A DNA stretch of 42,490 nt from Bacillota bacterium (GTDB lineage Bacteria > Bacillota > UBA4882 > UBA10575): positions 1-42,490 of the forward strand of contig DUQR01000009.1 of the NCBI GenBank assembly GCA_012837715.1, read 5' to 3'. Shown piece by piece: positions 1 to 7,885 of the stretch. The notes beneath the pieces are model-generated. The model was not told where the DNA came from. It did not search any database and worked only from the letters and a program-made list of their open reading frames with translations. A program made the translations under genes and the position numbers. Numbering within the stretch: the first letter of the stretch is position 1; each line of letters begins with the position of its first letter.

Positions 1-2
1 CA

Positions 3-59
3 ATCAAAGAGGGCCTTCGCCGTCTGCGGGAACAGGTCTTATTAGACCGGCATATTTAA
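3..59 (+). CDS. disA: DisA C-terminal end (partial)
   Basis: The window opens inside a reading frame whose last 18 residues read IKEGLRRLREQVLLDRHI and then stop (TAA, 57-59). This resembles the C-terminal helix-hairpin-helix tail of DisA, the DNA-integrity scanning diadenylate cyclase that makes c-di-AMP. The call rests on the tail plus context: in many Firmicutes disA is followed by carD or a PIN-TRAM (YacL) gene and then ispD/ispF, exactly as here. The catalytic domain lies outside the window, so activity cannot be judged. Confidence 0.7.
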   Translation: MKEGLRRLREQVLLDRHI

Positions 60-126
60 CATAATTTGTTAAAAATTACTACGTAAAAAATCACTCTTCT
101 TTTTCTTCCTGGAATGCAAAAATATC

Positions 127-155
127 TTGACTTTGAACAGACAATCTGTTAAAAT
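127..155 (+). promoter_or_regulatory. Candidate upstream carD promoter with an inverted repeat in its spacer
   Basis: TTGACT (127-132) and TAAAAT (150-155) are separated by 17 bp. The spacer holds a perfect 6-bp inverted repeat, AACAGA (136-141) and TCTGTT (145-150), with 3 bp between the arms. The site could be a promoter with an operator. It is about 40 bp upstream of a better promoter. Function is inferred. Confidence 0.4.
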
Positions 156-172
156 TTATTGTTTTATATAAT

Positions 173-202
173 TTGACATAAAACCCGGTTTCGTGGTATA
201 CT
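173..202 (+). promoter_or_regulatory. carD promoter, sigma-A type
   Basis: TTGACA (173-178) and TATACT (197-202) with an 18-bp spacer form a strong housekeeping promoter. The predicted transcript starts near 209, leaving a short leader before the carD start at 238. It also shows that an upstream in-frame GTG at 193 cannot be the start, because that codon lies in the promoter spacer. Confidence 0.75.
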
Positions 203-237
203 ATTTAATGTCGAAACTTATCAATGGAGGTAACTTA

Positions 238-714
238 ATGTTTAATGTTGGAGACAGGATAGTATATCCGATGCATGGAGCCGGAGTGATTGTGGGAATT
301 GAGCAGAGGAATGTATCTGGAATCCCCGAAGACTACTATATAATCAAACTGACCAGTGGGGAAATGCGGGTAATGATTCCTGTTTGCAACAAAGACCTGG
401 TCGGATTGAGGGAGATTATCAGTAAGGATGAAGTGGATAAAGTCCTCGAGGTGCTCAGGAATAAAGACATGGAGATGTCGTCCAATTGGAACCGGCGTTA
501 CCGGGCCAATTTAGAAAAAATTAAGTCCGGTAGTATTTACGATGTGGCGGAAGTGGTCAGTAGTTTGTCTTTGCGCGATCGGGAGAAAGGCCTCTCGACC
601 GGGGAAAGAAAAATGCTGGAGAATGCCAAACACATTCTTTATAGCGAATTGGCATTGGTCGAGAATATCGACGAAGAACAGGTTGAGTTATTGGTTGAAG
701 GCTGTTTGAATTAG
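238..714 (+). CDS. carD: CarD/CdnL-family transcription regulator
   Basis: This 158-residue protein begins MFNVGDRIVYPMHGAGVI, the typical start of the CarD_CdnL_TRCF RNA-polymerase interaction domain (about residues 1-65). A helical C-terminal domain follows (about 70-158), with the conserved stretch LSLRDREKGLSTGERKML. Family members bind the RNA polymerase beta subunit and stabilise the open promoter complex, often at rRNA promoters. The start ATG at 238 has a GGAGG-type site (226-230) at good spacing and gives the usual family length. It is transcribed from the promoter at 173-202, just downstream of disA, and is probably a short unit of its own. No defects are visible. Confidence 0.9.
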   Translation: MFNVGDRIVYPMHGAGVIVGIEQRNVSGIPEDYYIIKLTSGEMRVMIPVCNKDLVGLREIISKDEVDKVLEVLRNKDMEMSSNWNRRYRANLEKIKSGSIYDVAEVVSSLSLRDREKGLSTGERKMLENAKHILYSELALVENIDEEQVELLVEGCLN

Positions 715-862
715 CGCCAGATTTACTGGCTTTTTTTTTCTCCCCTTCTCTTTTGCCTGTTGTTCCCGGAATAATCACCTGCCCGATGGGGAAAGGGGAA
801 TTATGATGGAGAGGGATATTATTTTAACTTATGGATAAATTAAGGAGAAAGGAGGTGCTGAT

Positions 863-1942
863 TTGTTTACGAAGATCCTAACGGTTTTATTTGGTTTATC
901 TACTGGCTTTGCCGGCTTCTATTTTGTATTTTCCTTCTTCCCCCAGCTGCATTGGGTGGTTATTTCCGTCTGTGCGCTACTAGGTTTTGTCCTGGGCTAT
1001 CTCTTTGCCCGATACCTCATCCCCGCTTTATGGTCCAAGGTGGAAGAGAGTTTCCAGCGGATTACCATTCCGGAGTTGATCATCCATAGTATGGGCTTGT
1101 TTTTTGGGTTGCTCCTCTCCGGTATATTTGTGATTGCTATGCCGCTGGACGGACTACCTAGTCTCTTGGGCAATTTGGTGGCTTTACTGATCATTTTCGC
1201 AATTACCGGGACCGCTAGCCAGTTGGTTTCCAGAAAAAAAGAGGAATTGCTCAATTTTTTCGGCAATCTTTCCAAAGGTGGGGAAAAGGGGGCCAAAGGA
1301 CGCCTTCCGGCAGGGAAAGTCTCGTATAAAGTATTAGATACCAGCAGTATTATTGATGGACGGATTATGGATGTAGCCCAAACCGGTTTTATTGAAGGGA
1401 TCTTTATCGTCCCCGGTTTTGTTGTGGCTGAACTACAAAGAATCGCTGATTCTTCCGATTCCCTGAAGCGGAACCGCGGGCGCCGGGGATTGGATATCCT
1501 AAACAAAATGCAGAAAGATGTGGGTGTTTCGATCCGCATTTATGACCAGGATTTTGAAGACCTGAGCGATGTCGACACCAAGATTGTCCGTTTAGCCAAA
1601 GTGCTGGGGGCAAAAGTGATCACCAATGATTACAACCTAAATAAGGTTGCGGAGTTATACGGGGTTCCGGTCTTAAACATTAACGAACTCGCCAATGCCA
1701 TTAAACCGATTGTCCTCCCCGGAGAGGAAGTAACCATCCAGGTCATCAAAGACGGTAAAGAGTTGGGGCAAGGCATTGCTTACTTGGAAGATGGGACGAT
1801 GATCGTGGTGGACGGTGGGCGGCAGTTCATCGGCGAGGAGATTATGGTGACAGTCACTAGCGTCTTGCAGACGGCCGCCGGGCGGATGATCTTCGCCAAA
1901 CCGAAAGAGAGTTTTGTCCCAAAAGCTTCTTCCCTTTTGTAA
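863..1942 (+). CDS. PIN/TRAM domain membrane protein (YacL type)
   Basis: The product has 359 residues and a TTG start preceded by AAGGAGGTG. The N-terminal part (about residues 5-130) contains four hydrophobic segments. A PIN nuclease-like domain follows (about 152-285), starting KVLDTSSIIDGRI, with acidic residues typical of the metal site (first Asp in LDTSSIIDGR, later VITNDYNLN). A C-terminal TRAM domain (about 290-345) has the pattern PGEEVTIQVIKDGKELGQG. This matches the YacL family, commonly found next to disA and ispD. Family function is poorly defined; RNA binding or cleavage at the membrane is an inference. A strong terminator follows. Confidence 0.87.
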   Translation: MFTKILTVLFGLSTGFAGFYFVFSFFPQLHWVVISVCALLGFVLGYLFARYLIPALWSKVEESFQRITIPELIIHSMGLFFGLLLSGIFVIAMPLDGLPSLLGNLVALLIIFAITGTASQLVSRKKEELLNFFGNLSKGGEKGAKGRLPAGKVSYKVLDTSSIIDGRIMDVAQTGFIEGIFIVPGFVVAELQRIADSSDSLKRNRGRRGLDILNKMQKDVGVSIRIYDQDFEDLSDVDTKIVRLAKVLGAKVITNDYNLNKVAELYGVPVLNINELANAIKPIVLPGEEVTIQVIKDGKELGQGIAYLEDGTMIVVDGGRQFIGEEIMVTVTSVLQTAAGRMIFAKPKESFVPKASSLL

Positions 1943-2004
1943 GCTGGAATCATTATTCGTTACATACTGTCGTGAAGGAAAGATGTCGTCCTTTACTTTT
2001 TATC

Positions 2005-2028
2005 AAAAGCGGGGTTCCCCGCTTTTTT
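2005..2028 (+). terminator. Rho-independent terminator after the PIN-TRAM gene
   Basis: AAAAGCGGGG and CCCCGCTTTT form a perfect 10-bp stem around a TT loop and run into six Ts. It separates the upstream genes from the HTH-ispDF unit. Confidence 0.85.
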
Positions 2029-2095
2029 CCTTTTCAAGAGCCCTGCTTCTGATGAAGCCTTTGCGGACAAAGCAAAAAGCTCCGATGGATAAAAT

Positions 2096-2126
2096 TAAAT
2101 ATTTAATGCTATTCATTAAATATTTA
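2096..2126 (+). promoter_or_regulatory. 13-bp inverted repeat, candidate operator of the HTH gene
   Basis: TAAATATTTAATG (2096-2108) and CATTAAATATTTA (2114-2126) are exact reverse complements separated by 5 bp. The repeat directly abuts the -35 hexamer at 2127. This is the position expected for an operator read by the small Cro/CI-type HTH protein encoded just downstream. Autoregulation is inferred. Confidence 0.55.
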
Positions 2127-2154
2127 TTGACATAGGCAAGAAGGATGGTATAAA
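2127..2154 (+). promoter_or_regulatory. Promoter of the HTH-ispDF unit
   Basis: TTGACA (2127-2132) and TATAAA (2149-2154) are spaced by 16 bp, downstream of the terminator at 2005-2028 and directly next to the inverted repeat at 2096-2126. Confidence 0.65.
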
Positions 2155-2222
2155 CTATCCGCAGTTACAGGAAGCTCCATAAAAAGGATGATCCCACCCG
2201 CTAGAAGGAACGGTGATGGAAA

Positions 2223-2453
2223 GTGGCGATTATCACAAGATTAGATCGGGTGCTGGCCGATAGAAAAATGGCTTTAAATGAGTTGGCGGAACGAGTACAA
2301 ATTTCTGTGGTTAATCTATCCAACCTGAAAACCGGCAAAGCTAAAGCAATACGCTTCTCTACCTTGAGCGCTATTTGTCGGGCGTTAGCTTGTCAACCGG
2401 GCGATTTACTGGAATATATCCCCGATGAAAACGGCGGTGAGCAGGGAAATTGA
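2223..2453 (+). CDS. Small XRE/YozG-type HTH regulator
   Basis: This is a 76-residue protein made almost only of a Cro/CI-type helix-turn-helix: [21 protein letters not shown], followed by the recognition region [24 protein letters not shown] and the usual ending [13 protein letters not shown]. It matches the short HTH_26 (YozG-like) regulators. The start is GTG at 2223; an AAGGA site lies rather far upstream (2205-2209), while GATGGAAA is immediately adjacent, so initiation may be weak. Its TGA lies only 17 bases before the ispDF ATG, so the two are probably co-transcribed. A regulator inserted between the PIN-TRAM gene and ispDF is not part of the usual gene order. Its target may be its own promoter repeat. 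Confidence 0.8.
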   Translation: MAIITRLDRVLADRKMALNELAERVQISVVNLSNLKTGKAKAIRFSTLSAICRALACQPGDLLEYIPDENGGEQGN

Positions 2454-2470
2454 AAGTTGGCGGTGAAGGG

Positions 2471-3814
2471 ATGAGCACGTTTACAGAGTGGCAAGTGGTG
2501 GCCATTATTCCGGCTGCCGGATCCGGCCATCGGATGCGGGCGCCAGAAGGACCGGCCCGGCAAAAACTGTTCCTGCTGGTCGGCGGTAAAAGCATCTTCC
2601 GGCGTTGTTTGGAAGCGTTAGCGCTGCCGGAGATCGAAGCCTTTTTCATCCCGGCAACCCAGGAAGACCGGGAGGAGTTTGCCCGGGAGCTTAAGGCGGT
2701 TTGTTTTGGGCAAAAGGTCTTTTTTTGCCCGGGAGGACCGGAAAGGCAGGATTCGATCGCCAATGCGCTAAGAACAGCGGCCACTTGGCCGGGGTGGCGG
2801 GTGCCGGAAGCACAGCGGTTGGTGGTGATCCATGATGCCGCCCGGCCCTTGGTGGCGCAGGAGATCATCCGCCGGGCCCTCCAGGTCGCCCGGGAGAGCG
2901 GTGCAGCTTGTGTGGGCGTGCCGGTCAAAGATACCATCAAAGTGGTGGGGGTGGACGGGTGGATTACCGCCACTCCGGATCGGCGTGCCCTGTGGGCGGC
3001 CCAAACGCCACAGGTCTTTGCCTGGCCCGTGCTTTGGGCGGCCTATAGCCATGCCGCCGCGGAAGGGGTGACCGCAACCGATGACGCCGCTTTGGTGGAA
3101 CGGACCGGCCACCGGGTCCGAATGGTGCCGGGCGCTTACCGGAACCTGAAGATTACAACCCCTGAAGATTTGGCCCTGGCCGAAGCTTTGTTGGGGGAAG
3201 GAGACAAGGACGTGACCCTTGACCAAAAAGTTGCGGCCTCGGGACTGATCCGCGAGGATGCGATCAAACCTAGTTGGGGGTTGAAGACGGAAAAGGTGGC
3301 GCGGGAGGATGAACCCAAGCTTCGGGTAGGGCAGGGTTTTGACGTCCACCGCTTGGCTCCCGGTCGGCGGTTGGTTTTGGGTGGGGTAAACATCCCCTCA
3401 GCGGTGGGTCTGGTCGGCCACTCGGATGCCGATGTCTTAATCCATGCCCTCATTGATGGGCTTCTTGGCGCCAGCGGCGCCGGGGACGTGGGAGAATTGT
3501 TTCCGGACACCGATCCGACGTACAAAGATATTGACAGCACCCTCCTGCTGAAAAAAGTCCTCGCCTGGCTGGGAGCGGCTGGTTGGCGCCCGGTGAACGT
3601 GGATCTGACGGTGATTGCTGAAGAACCGAAACTGGCGCCCTACCGGAGTGCGATCCGGACCCGGTTAGCTACCCTCCTGGACCTTCCGGCAACGGCGGTC
3701 AATGTGAAAGCTACCACCACCGAAGGGCTTGGGTTTACCGGACGGCGGGAAGGAATTGCCGCCCAGGCGGTAGTTTTACTAAAAGCCCCTTCCTCCACTT
3801 GCCCAAAGGTATAA
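2471..3814 (+). CDS. ispDF: Bifunctional IspD-IspF
   Basis: This fusion of 447 residues carries two non-consecutive steps of the MEP isoprenoid pathway. Residues about 8-225 are IspD (MEP cytidylyltransferase), with the nucleotide-binding [30 protein letters not shown] and ATDDAALVE motifs. After a linker of roughly 45 residues, residues about 283-445 are IspF (MECDP synthase), with the metal-binding GFDVH and [18 protein letters not shown], then LFPDTDP and the C-terminal [14 protein letters not shown]. Both halves look complete. ATG 2471 is preferred because it begins at the first strand of IspD; an in-frame TTG at 2450 overlaps the preceding stop. The fusion is known in some bacteria, but separate genes are more usual in Firmicutes. 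Confidence 0.93.
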   Translation: MSTFTEWQVVAIIPAAGSGHRMRAPEGPARQKLFLLVGGKSIFRRCLEALALPEIEAFFIPATQEDREEFARELKAVCFGQKVFFCPGGPERQDSIANALRTAATWPGWRVPEAQRLVVIHDAARPLVAQEIIRRALQVARESGAACVGVPVKDTIKVVGVDGWITATPDRRALWAAQTPQVFAWPVLWAAYSHAAAEGVTATDDAALVERTGHRVRMVPGAYRNLKITTPEDLALAEALLGEGDKDVTLDQKVAASGLIREDAIKPSWGLKTEKVAREDEPKLRVGQGFDVHRLAPGRRLVLGGVNIPSAVGLVGHSDADVLIHALIDGLLGASGAGDVGELFPDTDPTYKDIDSTLLLKKVLAWLGAAGWRPVNVDLTVIAEEPKLAPYRSAIRTRLATLLDLPATAVNVKATTTEGLGFTGRREGIAAQAVVLLKAPSSTCPKV

Positions 3815-3827
3815 AATATGGTATTAT
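3799..3827 (+). promoter_or_regulatory. Candidate promoter of the thi operon
   Basis: TTGCCC (3799-3804) and TATTAT (3822-3827) with a 17-bp spacer overlap the end of ispDF. A start near 3834 would place the TPP aptamer at the very 5' end of the transcript. Confidence 0.45.
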
Positions 3828-3839
3828 AGGTCTAAATTA

Positions 3840-3910
3840 AGAGGGGTGCTCGACAGGGCTGAGATTATACCCTTGGAACCTGATCCGGGTAATGCCGGCG
3901 TAGGGAGAGA
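3840..3910 (+). ncRNA. TPP riboswitch (THI element)
   Basis: The conserved TPP aptamer blocks appear in order: GAGGGGTGCT, GGGCTGAGA, ACCCTTGGAACCTGATC, then GGGTAATGCCGGCGTAGGGA. An intrinsic terminator follows directly, so the switch probably stops transcription when thiamine pyrophosphate is bound. It lies 75 bp upstream of a three-gene ABC transporter, which supports thiamine or a thiamine precursor as the transported substrate. Confidence 0.95.
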
Positions 3911-3921
3911 ATTAGTCTACG

Positions 3922-3946
3922 ATCCCCCCTGTGGGGATTTTTTCTT
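3922..3946 (+). terminator. Riboswitch-controlled terminator
   Basis: ATCCCC and GGGGAT form a stem followed by a T-run (TTTTTT). It is positioned directly behind the TPP aptamer and before the thiB ribosome site, as expected for the expression platform. Confidence 0.8.
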
Positions 3947-3984
3947 TGGTTCCGTTCGGGTCATCCCGTAAGGAGGAGTTACAG

Positions 3985-4995
3985 ATGGATGGTAAAAGGT
4001 GGGGTTTTCTGGTGTTCTTGTTGTTGGTCTTTTTCGGTAGCGGCTGTTTCGGCCGACCGGAAAGACCGCTGACCGTTTACACCTATTCCAGTTTCCCACC
4101 GACCTTGGTGGAGGATATTGTCCGGCATTTTCAGGAGGAATACGAGGTGACGGTGGAATTTAAGTCTTTCTCCGATACCGGACCGCTCCTCAACCAACTG
4201 GCTCAAGAAAAAAAGGATCCTCAGGCCGACGTGGTGATTGGTTTGGATAATAACTACTTGCCCAAAGCCTTGGCCCTGGGGGTGCTTGAGCCCTATAAAC
4301 CCCAAGCGGCAGGGGGGATCCGGTCCGATTTAGTCTTTGATCCCGATTTTTATCTTACCCCCTTTGATTATGGTTTTGTTGTCTTTAATTATGACAGCGA
4401 ACGGTTGGCCCAGACGCCTACTTCCCATCGGGATCTACTCAGGCCGGAATATAAAGGGAAGATTATCATTGAAAATCCGTTGACCTCTTCCCCGGGGCAA
4501 GTCTTTCTCTTAACCACCATTGCCCTGTATGGGGAAGAGGGGTACCTCGATTACTGGCGGGCTTTAAAACCCAATCTGCTGACGATCACCTCAGGGTGGG
4601 ACGAAGCCTATGGGATCTTTACCAGCGGTGAGGCGCCTTTAGTCCTTTCCTACGGCGCCAGTCCGGTTTACCACCTGATCTATGAAGAGTCCGAAAGGTA
4701 TAAAGCGTTGGTCTTGGATGGGGGGGCCTATGCCCAGATTGAAGGAGTCGGGATTGTGAAGGGGACACCGCAACCGGAGAACGCCCGGCGGTTAGTGGAC
4801 TATATCCTTTCCCCCGAGTTTCAAACGCTCATCCCCGAGACCCAGTTTATGTATCCGGTGCGGGCCGATCTGGAGCTACCCGCCAGTTTCCGGGTGGCCG
4901 CCCGGGCGGAACGCCTTTTTAACCTCTCGCCGGCGGAGGTCGACGCCAATCTTGAACGCTGGCTTTCCGCTTGGGAACAAGTGATGAACGAATGA
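3985..4995 (+). CDS. thiB: Thiamine ABC transporter, substrate-binding lipoprotein
   Basis: This 336-residue binding protein has a short basic start, a hydrophobic stretch (residues 7-18) and GSGC at 18-21, a plausible lipobox although the -3 position is Gly rather than Leu. The mature part begins RPLTVYTYSSFPPTLVEDIV and matches the ThiB/TbpA family of the type 2 binding-protein fold, with DVVIGLDNNYL and SYGASPVYHL. The start is ATG 3985 behind AAGGAGGAG. An in-frame GTG at 3931 would lie in the riboswitch terminator and is rejected. It delivers thiamine or its phosphates to ThiPQ. The stop overlaps the thiP start (ATGA), so the operon is translationally coupled. An iron-type substrate is excluded mainly by the riboswitch. 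Confidence 0.88.
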   Translation: MDGKRWGFLVFLLLVFFGSGCFGRPERPLTVYTYSSFPPTLVEDIVRHFQEEYEVTVEFKSFSDTGPLLNQLAQEKKDPQADVVIGLDNNYLPKALALGVLEPYKPQAAGGIRSDLVFDPDFYLTPFDYGFVVFNYDSERLAQTPTSHRDLLRPEYKGKIIIENPLTSSPGQVFLLTTIALYGEEGYLDYWRALKPNLLTITSGWDEAYGIFTSGEAPLVLSYGASPVYHLIYEESERYKALVLDGGAYAQIEGVGIVKGTPQPENARRLVDYILSPEFQTLIPETQFMYPVRADLELPASFRVAARAERLFNLSPAEVDANLERWLSAWEQVMNE

Positions 4996-6683
4996 AGAGA
5001 AGAAACCGGTCAACTTGGTTGGGCCAAAGGAGAAAAAGGCTGGCGGGGCAAGCCCGACTGTTCCCCCTGCTTCTCTTGGCCTTTTTCTTCCTTCCGGTGC
5101 TGGTTGTATTAGGCCAAGCCTTCCTACGGGACCAGGCTTGGCCCGAACTGCTGGCTTTTCTCCGTTCCCGTCAGTTTCAGAAAGTATTGGTTTTTAGCAC
5201 GGGGGAAGCTTTTTGGAGCGCCTGTTTCAGCCTGGCTTTAGCTCTCCCCGGCGCTTACTTTTTTGGGCGTTACCGTTTTCCGGGAAAACGGTTGCTCCGG
5301 AGTGTGTTGGTTCTCCCCTTTATGCTCCCGGGGATTCTGGTCGTCTTAGCGATGGTGGTTTTTTACGGACAAAACGGTGTTTTCAATTCCTGGTTGGCAG
5401 CGCTCTTTCCTGGACAGAACCGGAGCTTTACCGGTTTATACGGGTTTTGGGGGATTGTATTAACCCACGTCTTTTATAATTTTGCCTTTTGCCTGCGGAT
5501 GCTTGGTGAACGCTGGGAGCGGATCAGCCCGCAATTGGAAGAAGCCTCCGCCACTTTAGGGGCGGGGCGGTTTACTACTTGGTGGCGGGTGATTTTGCCC
5601 CTCCTGGCGCCGACCATCGGTTACCTTGGTGCTTTAGTCTTCCTCTATTCCTTTCTTAGTTTCACTGTTGTTCTGGTGCTGGGAGGCTATCTCTACCAGA
5701 CCTTTGAAGTTCTGATCTATATTGAATACAACCATAAACTCCGGTTCAATCAGGCTTCGATGTTGGCGGCGGTCCAAATGATTATTCTGGCGGCCATTCT
5801 GACCTTTCAGCGTTGGACCCAGCGGCTGAGCGACCGGCAAAACGGTACGGTAAGCCCGTTGCCTCCTTGGCAACCGAAAAAGCAACCGGTTGGCGCCTTC
5901 TTCTTTCTGATCTATCTTACCGGTAGCTTCTTCTTTTTCTTTTTACCCCTTCTTTTTGTGCTGATCCGTTCCTTCAAAGAACGGGGACAGCCGGAAGGGC
6001 TTTGGACCTTAACGAATTACCAGGATCTTTTGGGGACCGGTTTCCGTTTTGCGGTGGGCAGTGATCTATGGACGGTAGTGGGGACCAGTCTAGTCTTGGC
6101 CTTGACGGTTGGTCTGGTCACCACCATCCTTGCCTATTTACTGGCCCGGCAGCGGCGCTTATTGCCTTGGGGAAAGCTGGATCTTTGGTTTCAATTACCG
6201 ATGGGCGTTTCTTTCCTGACCTTTGCTTTCGGCCTGTTACGCCTGGCCGGGCGGAGCTTACCACCGGTGTTGTTAATCATTTGGGCCCAAATCTTTCTGG
6301 CTTTTCCGCTGGTCTATTCACTGCTTCGGACCGCCCGCCGGGAAGGGGGAGAAGACTACCTGGCCGCCGCCCAGACTCTAGGCGCGTCCGGATGGGAACT
6401 CTTTTGGACGGTCGAATTTCCCTTGATGCGGAAAGCCTTGGCCAGCGCCTTTGCTTATGGGGTCGCCCTCTCCTTAGGCGATCTTTCCGCAGTTTTAGTT
6501 TTAGGACAGGGCAAAGTGATCACCCTTTCAGTGGCGGTTTACCGTTTAATTGGACATTACCATTTTCCCCAGGCGGTGGCTTTGGGGACCCTCTTTATTC
6601 TCCTGGCGGTCTTGCTCTTTGCTTTGGTGGAGCAGGGAAACCGCCGTTTCTGGAGTGCGGAACGGGGGGAAGGGAGCCGATGA
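4992..6683 (+). CDS. thiP: Thiamine ABC transporter, fused permease
   Basis: This is a 563-residue membrane protein with two BPD-type permease halves, each with about six membrane segments. The first EAA loop is EEASATLGAGRFTTWWRVILP and the second lies near AAAQTLGASGWELFWTVEFP. This tandem arrangement is typical of ThiP and of iron FbpB permeases. ATG 4992 overlaps the thiB stop by the ATGA arrangement; an upstream TTG at 4971 is in frame but lies inside thiB. The stop overlaps the thiQ start. Confidence 0.87.
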   Translation: MKRRNRSTWLGQRRKRLAGQARLFPLLLLAFFFLPVLVVLGQAFLRDQAWPELLAFLRSRQFQKVLVFSTGEAFWSACFSLALALPGAYFFGRYRFPGKRLLRSVLVLPFMLPGILVVLAMVVFYGQNGVFNSWLAALFPGQNRSFTGLYGFWGIVLTHVFYNFAFCLRMLGERWERISPQLEEASATLGAGRFTTWWRVILPLLAPTIGYLGALVFLYSFLSFTVVLVLGGYLYQTFEVLIYIEYNHKLRFNQASMLAAVQMIILAAILTFQRWTQRLSDRQNGTVSPLPPWQPKKQPVGAFFFLIYLTGSFFFFFLPLLFVLIRSFKERGQPEGLWTLTNYQDLLGTGFRFAVGSDLWTVVGTSLVLALTVGLVTTILAYLLARQRRLLPWGKLDLWFQLPMGVSFLTFAFGLLRLAGRSLPPVLLIIWAQIFLAFPLVYSLLRTARREGGEDYLAAAQTLGASGWELFWTVEFPLMRKALASAFAYGVALSLGDLSAVLVLGQGKVITLSVAVYRLIGHYHFPQAVALGTLFILLAVLLFALVEQGNRRFWSAERGEGSR

Positions 6684-7747
6684 TGAAGGAAGATTTTTTA
6701 CAGATCGACGTGACCAAGGGTTACCCCGAATTCCAACTGGAGGTCCAACTCACTGTGGCCGAAGGCGAGTTTTTTTCTTTAGTCGGTCCCAGTGGCTGCG
6801 GTAAAACTACCCTCCTACGGTTGATCTCCGGCTTAACCCGTCCCGATCAGGGGCGGATTATCCTCAACGATCGGGACTTGACCGCTCTCACAGTGTGGGA
6901 ACGGAAAATCGGTTTTGTCTTTCAGGATTACGCCCTTTTCCCCCACCTGACGGTCGGGGGTAATATTGAATACGGGTTAAAAATCCAGCGTCTCCCGGGA
7001 AGTCAAAGACAGGAACGGATTAAGAAGATGTTAGCCCTTTTTGAGCTTGAAGAACTGGTTGACCGCCGGGTACAGGAGCTTTCCGGCGGGGAACGGCAAC
7101 GGGTGGCTTTGGCGCGGGCTTTGGCCCCCGAACCTTTTCTCCTCTTATTGGATGAACCCTTTGCCGCCCTGGACTACGGTTTGCGCCGCCGTCTTCGGCG
7201 GGAGTTAAAGGAGCTCCAGACCAAACTGGGTTTTACCGCCATCTTCGTCACCCACCAACAGGAGGAAGCCCTTTCCCTCTCCGACCGGTTGGCAGTGATG
7301 GCCGCCGGCCGGATCCTACAGGTGGGGACCGCCGCCGAAGTCTATAGCAATCCGGTCCATCCCTTTGTCGCCACTTTTTTAGGGGATGCCAATTTAATCC
7401 CTTGTACAGTCCAGAGCGGACCGGAGGGGCTCACGGTTCACCCCCAAGGGGGTAAATCTTTGCTACTACCGTCGGCACCAGGAAGGGTGTGCGGTTCCTA
7501 TCTCCTTATGCTCCGCCCCGAAGATCTCTTCTTAACCACCGATGCTCCGGTTTTTACCGGCGAAATAAGGACTGCAGAGTATATAGGGTATGGTTTCTCT
7601 GCCGAAGTGGAAGTTGGCGGCGGGCTGATTCTTAAACTACTTACGGGGAAAGAGAACCCTTTGCTCCCAGGGGAGCGGGTCGGGTTGGCCTTCCGGCCAC
7701 AGGCCGCGAAGGTTATTCCCGATGGGGCCCACCACCTTGCCAATTGA
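6680..7747 (+). CDS. thiQ: Thiamine ABC transporter, ATP-binding protein
   Basis: The product has 355 residues. Residues about 5-235 are an ABC ATPase with Walker A GPSGCGKTT, Q-loop FVFQDYALFP, signature LSGGERQRVALARAL, Walker B LLLLDEPFAALD and switch histidine in VTHQQEEA. A C-terminal TOBE-like regulatory domain follows (about 270-350). Typical E. coli ThiQ lacks this extension, so the subunit resembles the longer PotA/FbpC-type ATPases. Two adjacent ATGs (6680 and 6683) are possible starts behind GGGGGAAGGGAG. A longer reading frame to 6068 is only an alternate frame of thiP. A terminator follows. Confidence 0.85.
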   Translation: MMKEDFLQIDVTKGYPEFQLEVQLTVAEGEFFSLVGPSGCGKTTLLRLISGLTRPDQGRIILNDRDLTALTVWERKIGFVFQDYALFPHLTVGGNIEYGLKIQRLPGSQRQERIKKMLALFELEELVDRRVQELSGGERQRVALARALAPEPFLLLLDEPFAALDYGLRRRLRRELKELQTKLGFTAIFVTHQQEEALSLSDRLAVMAAGRILQVGTAAEVYSNPVHPFVATFLGDANLIPCTVQSGPEGLTVHPQGGKSLLLPSAPGRVCGSYLLMLRPEDLFLTTDAPVFTGEIRTAEYIGYGFSAEVEVGGGLILKLLTGKENPLLPGERVGLAFRPQAAKVIPDGAHHLAN

Positions 7748-7756
7748 TTACCATAA

Positions 7757-7800
7757 AAAGGCCTCTTTGATCATAAAGATGGAAGAAAGAGGCCTTTGTT
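7757..7800 (+). terminator. Terminator of the thi operon
   Basis: AAAGGCCTCTTT (7757-7768) and AAAGAGGCCTTT (7786-7797) are perfect 12-bp arms around a 17-base loop. The T-tract is short (TTTGTT). Confidence 0.7.
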
Positions 7801-7885
7801 AAAATTTATCGAAATTTATGGAGGAAAAGCGAAAGCAGAAGCCAAATAAATAGATAATCAGGGATCTTGGCAAGGGGGGAGCATC

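Noticed and set aside
193-237. Longer start of the carD frame
   Set aside because: The codon at 193 lies inside the promoter spacer (173-202); the ATG at 238 has a proper ribosome site.
1914-2135. Possible 73-residue ORF after the PIN-TRAM gene
   Set aside because: It overlaps the gene end and runs through the terminator at 2005-2028 and the inverted repeat; it has no ribosome site or family likeness.
6068-6679. Long N-terminal extension of ThiQ
   Set aside because: It is the alternate frame of thiP; the ABC domain begins only after 6680.
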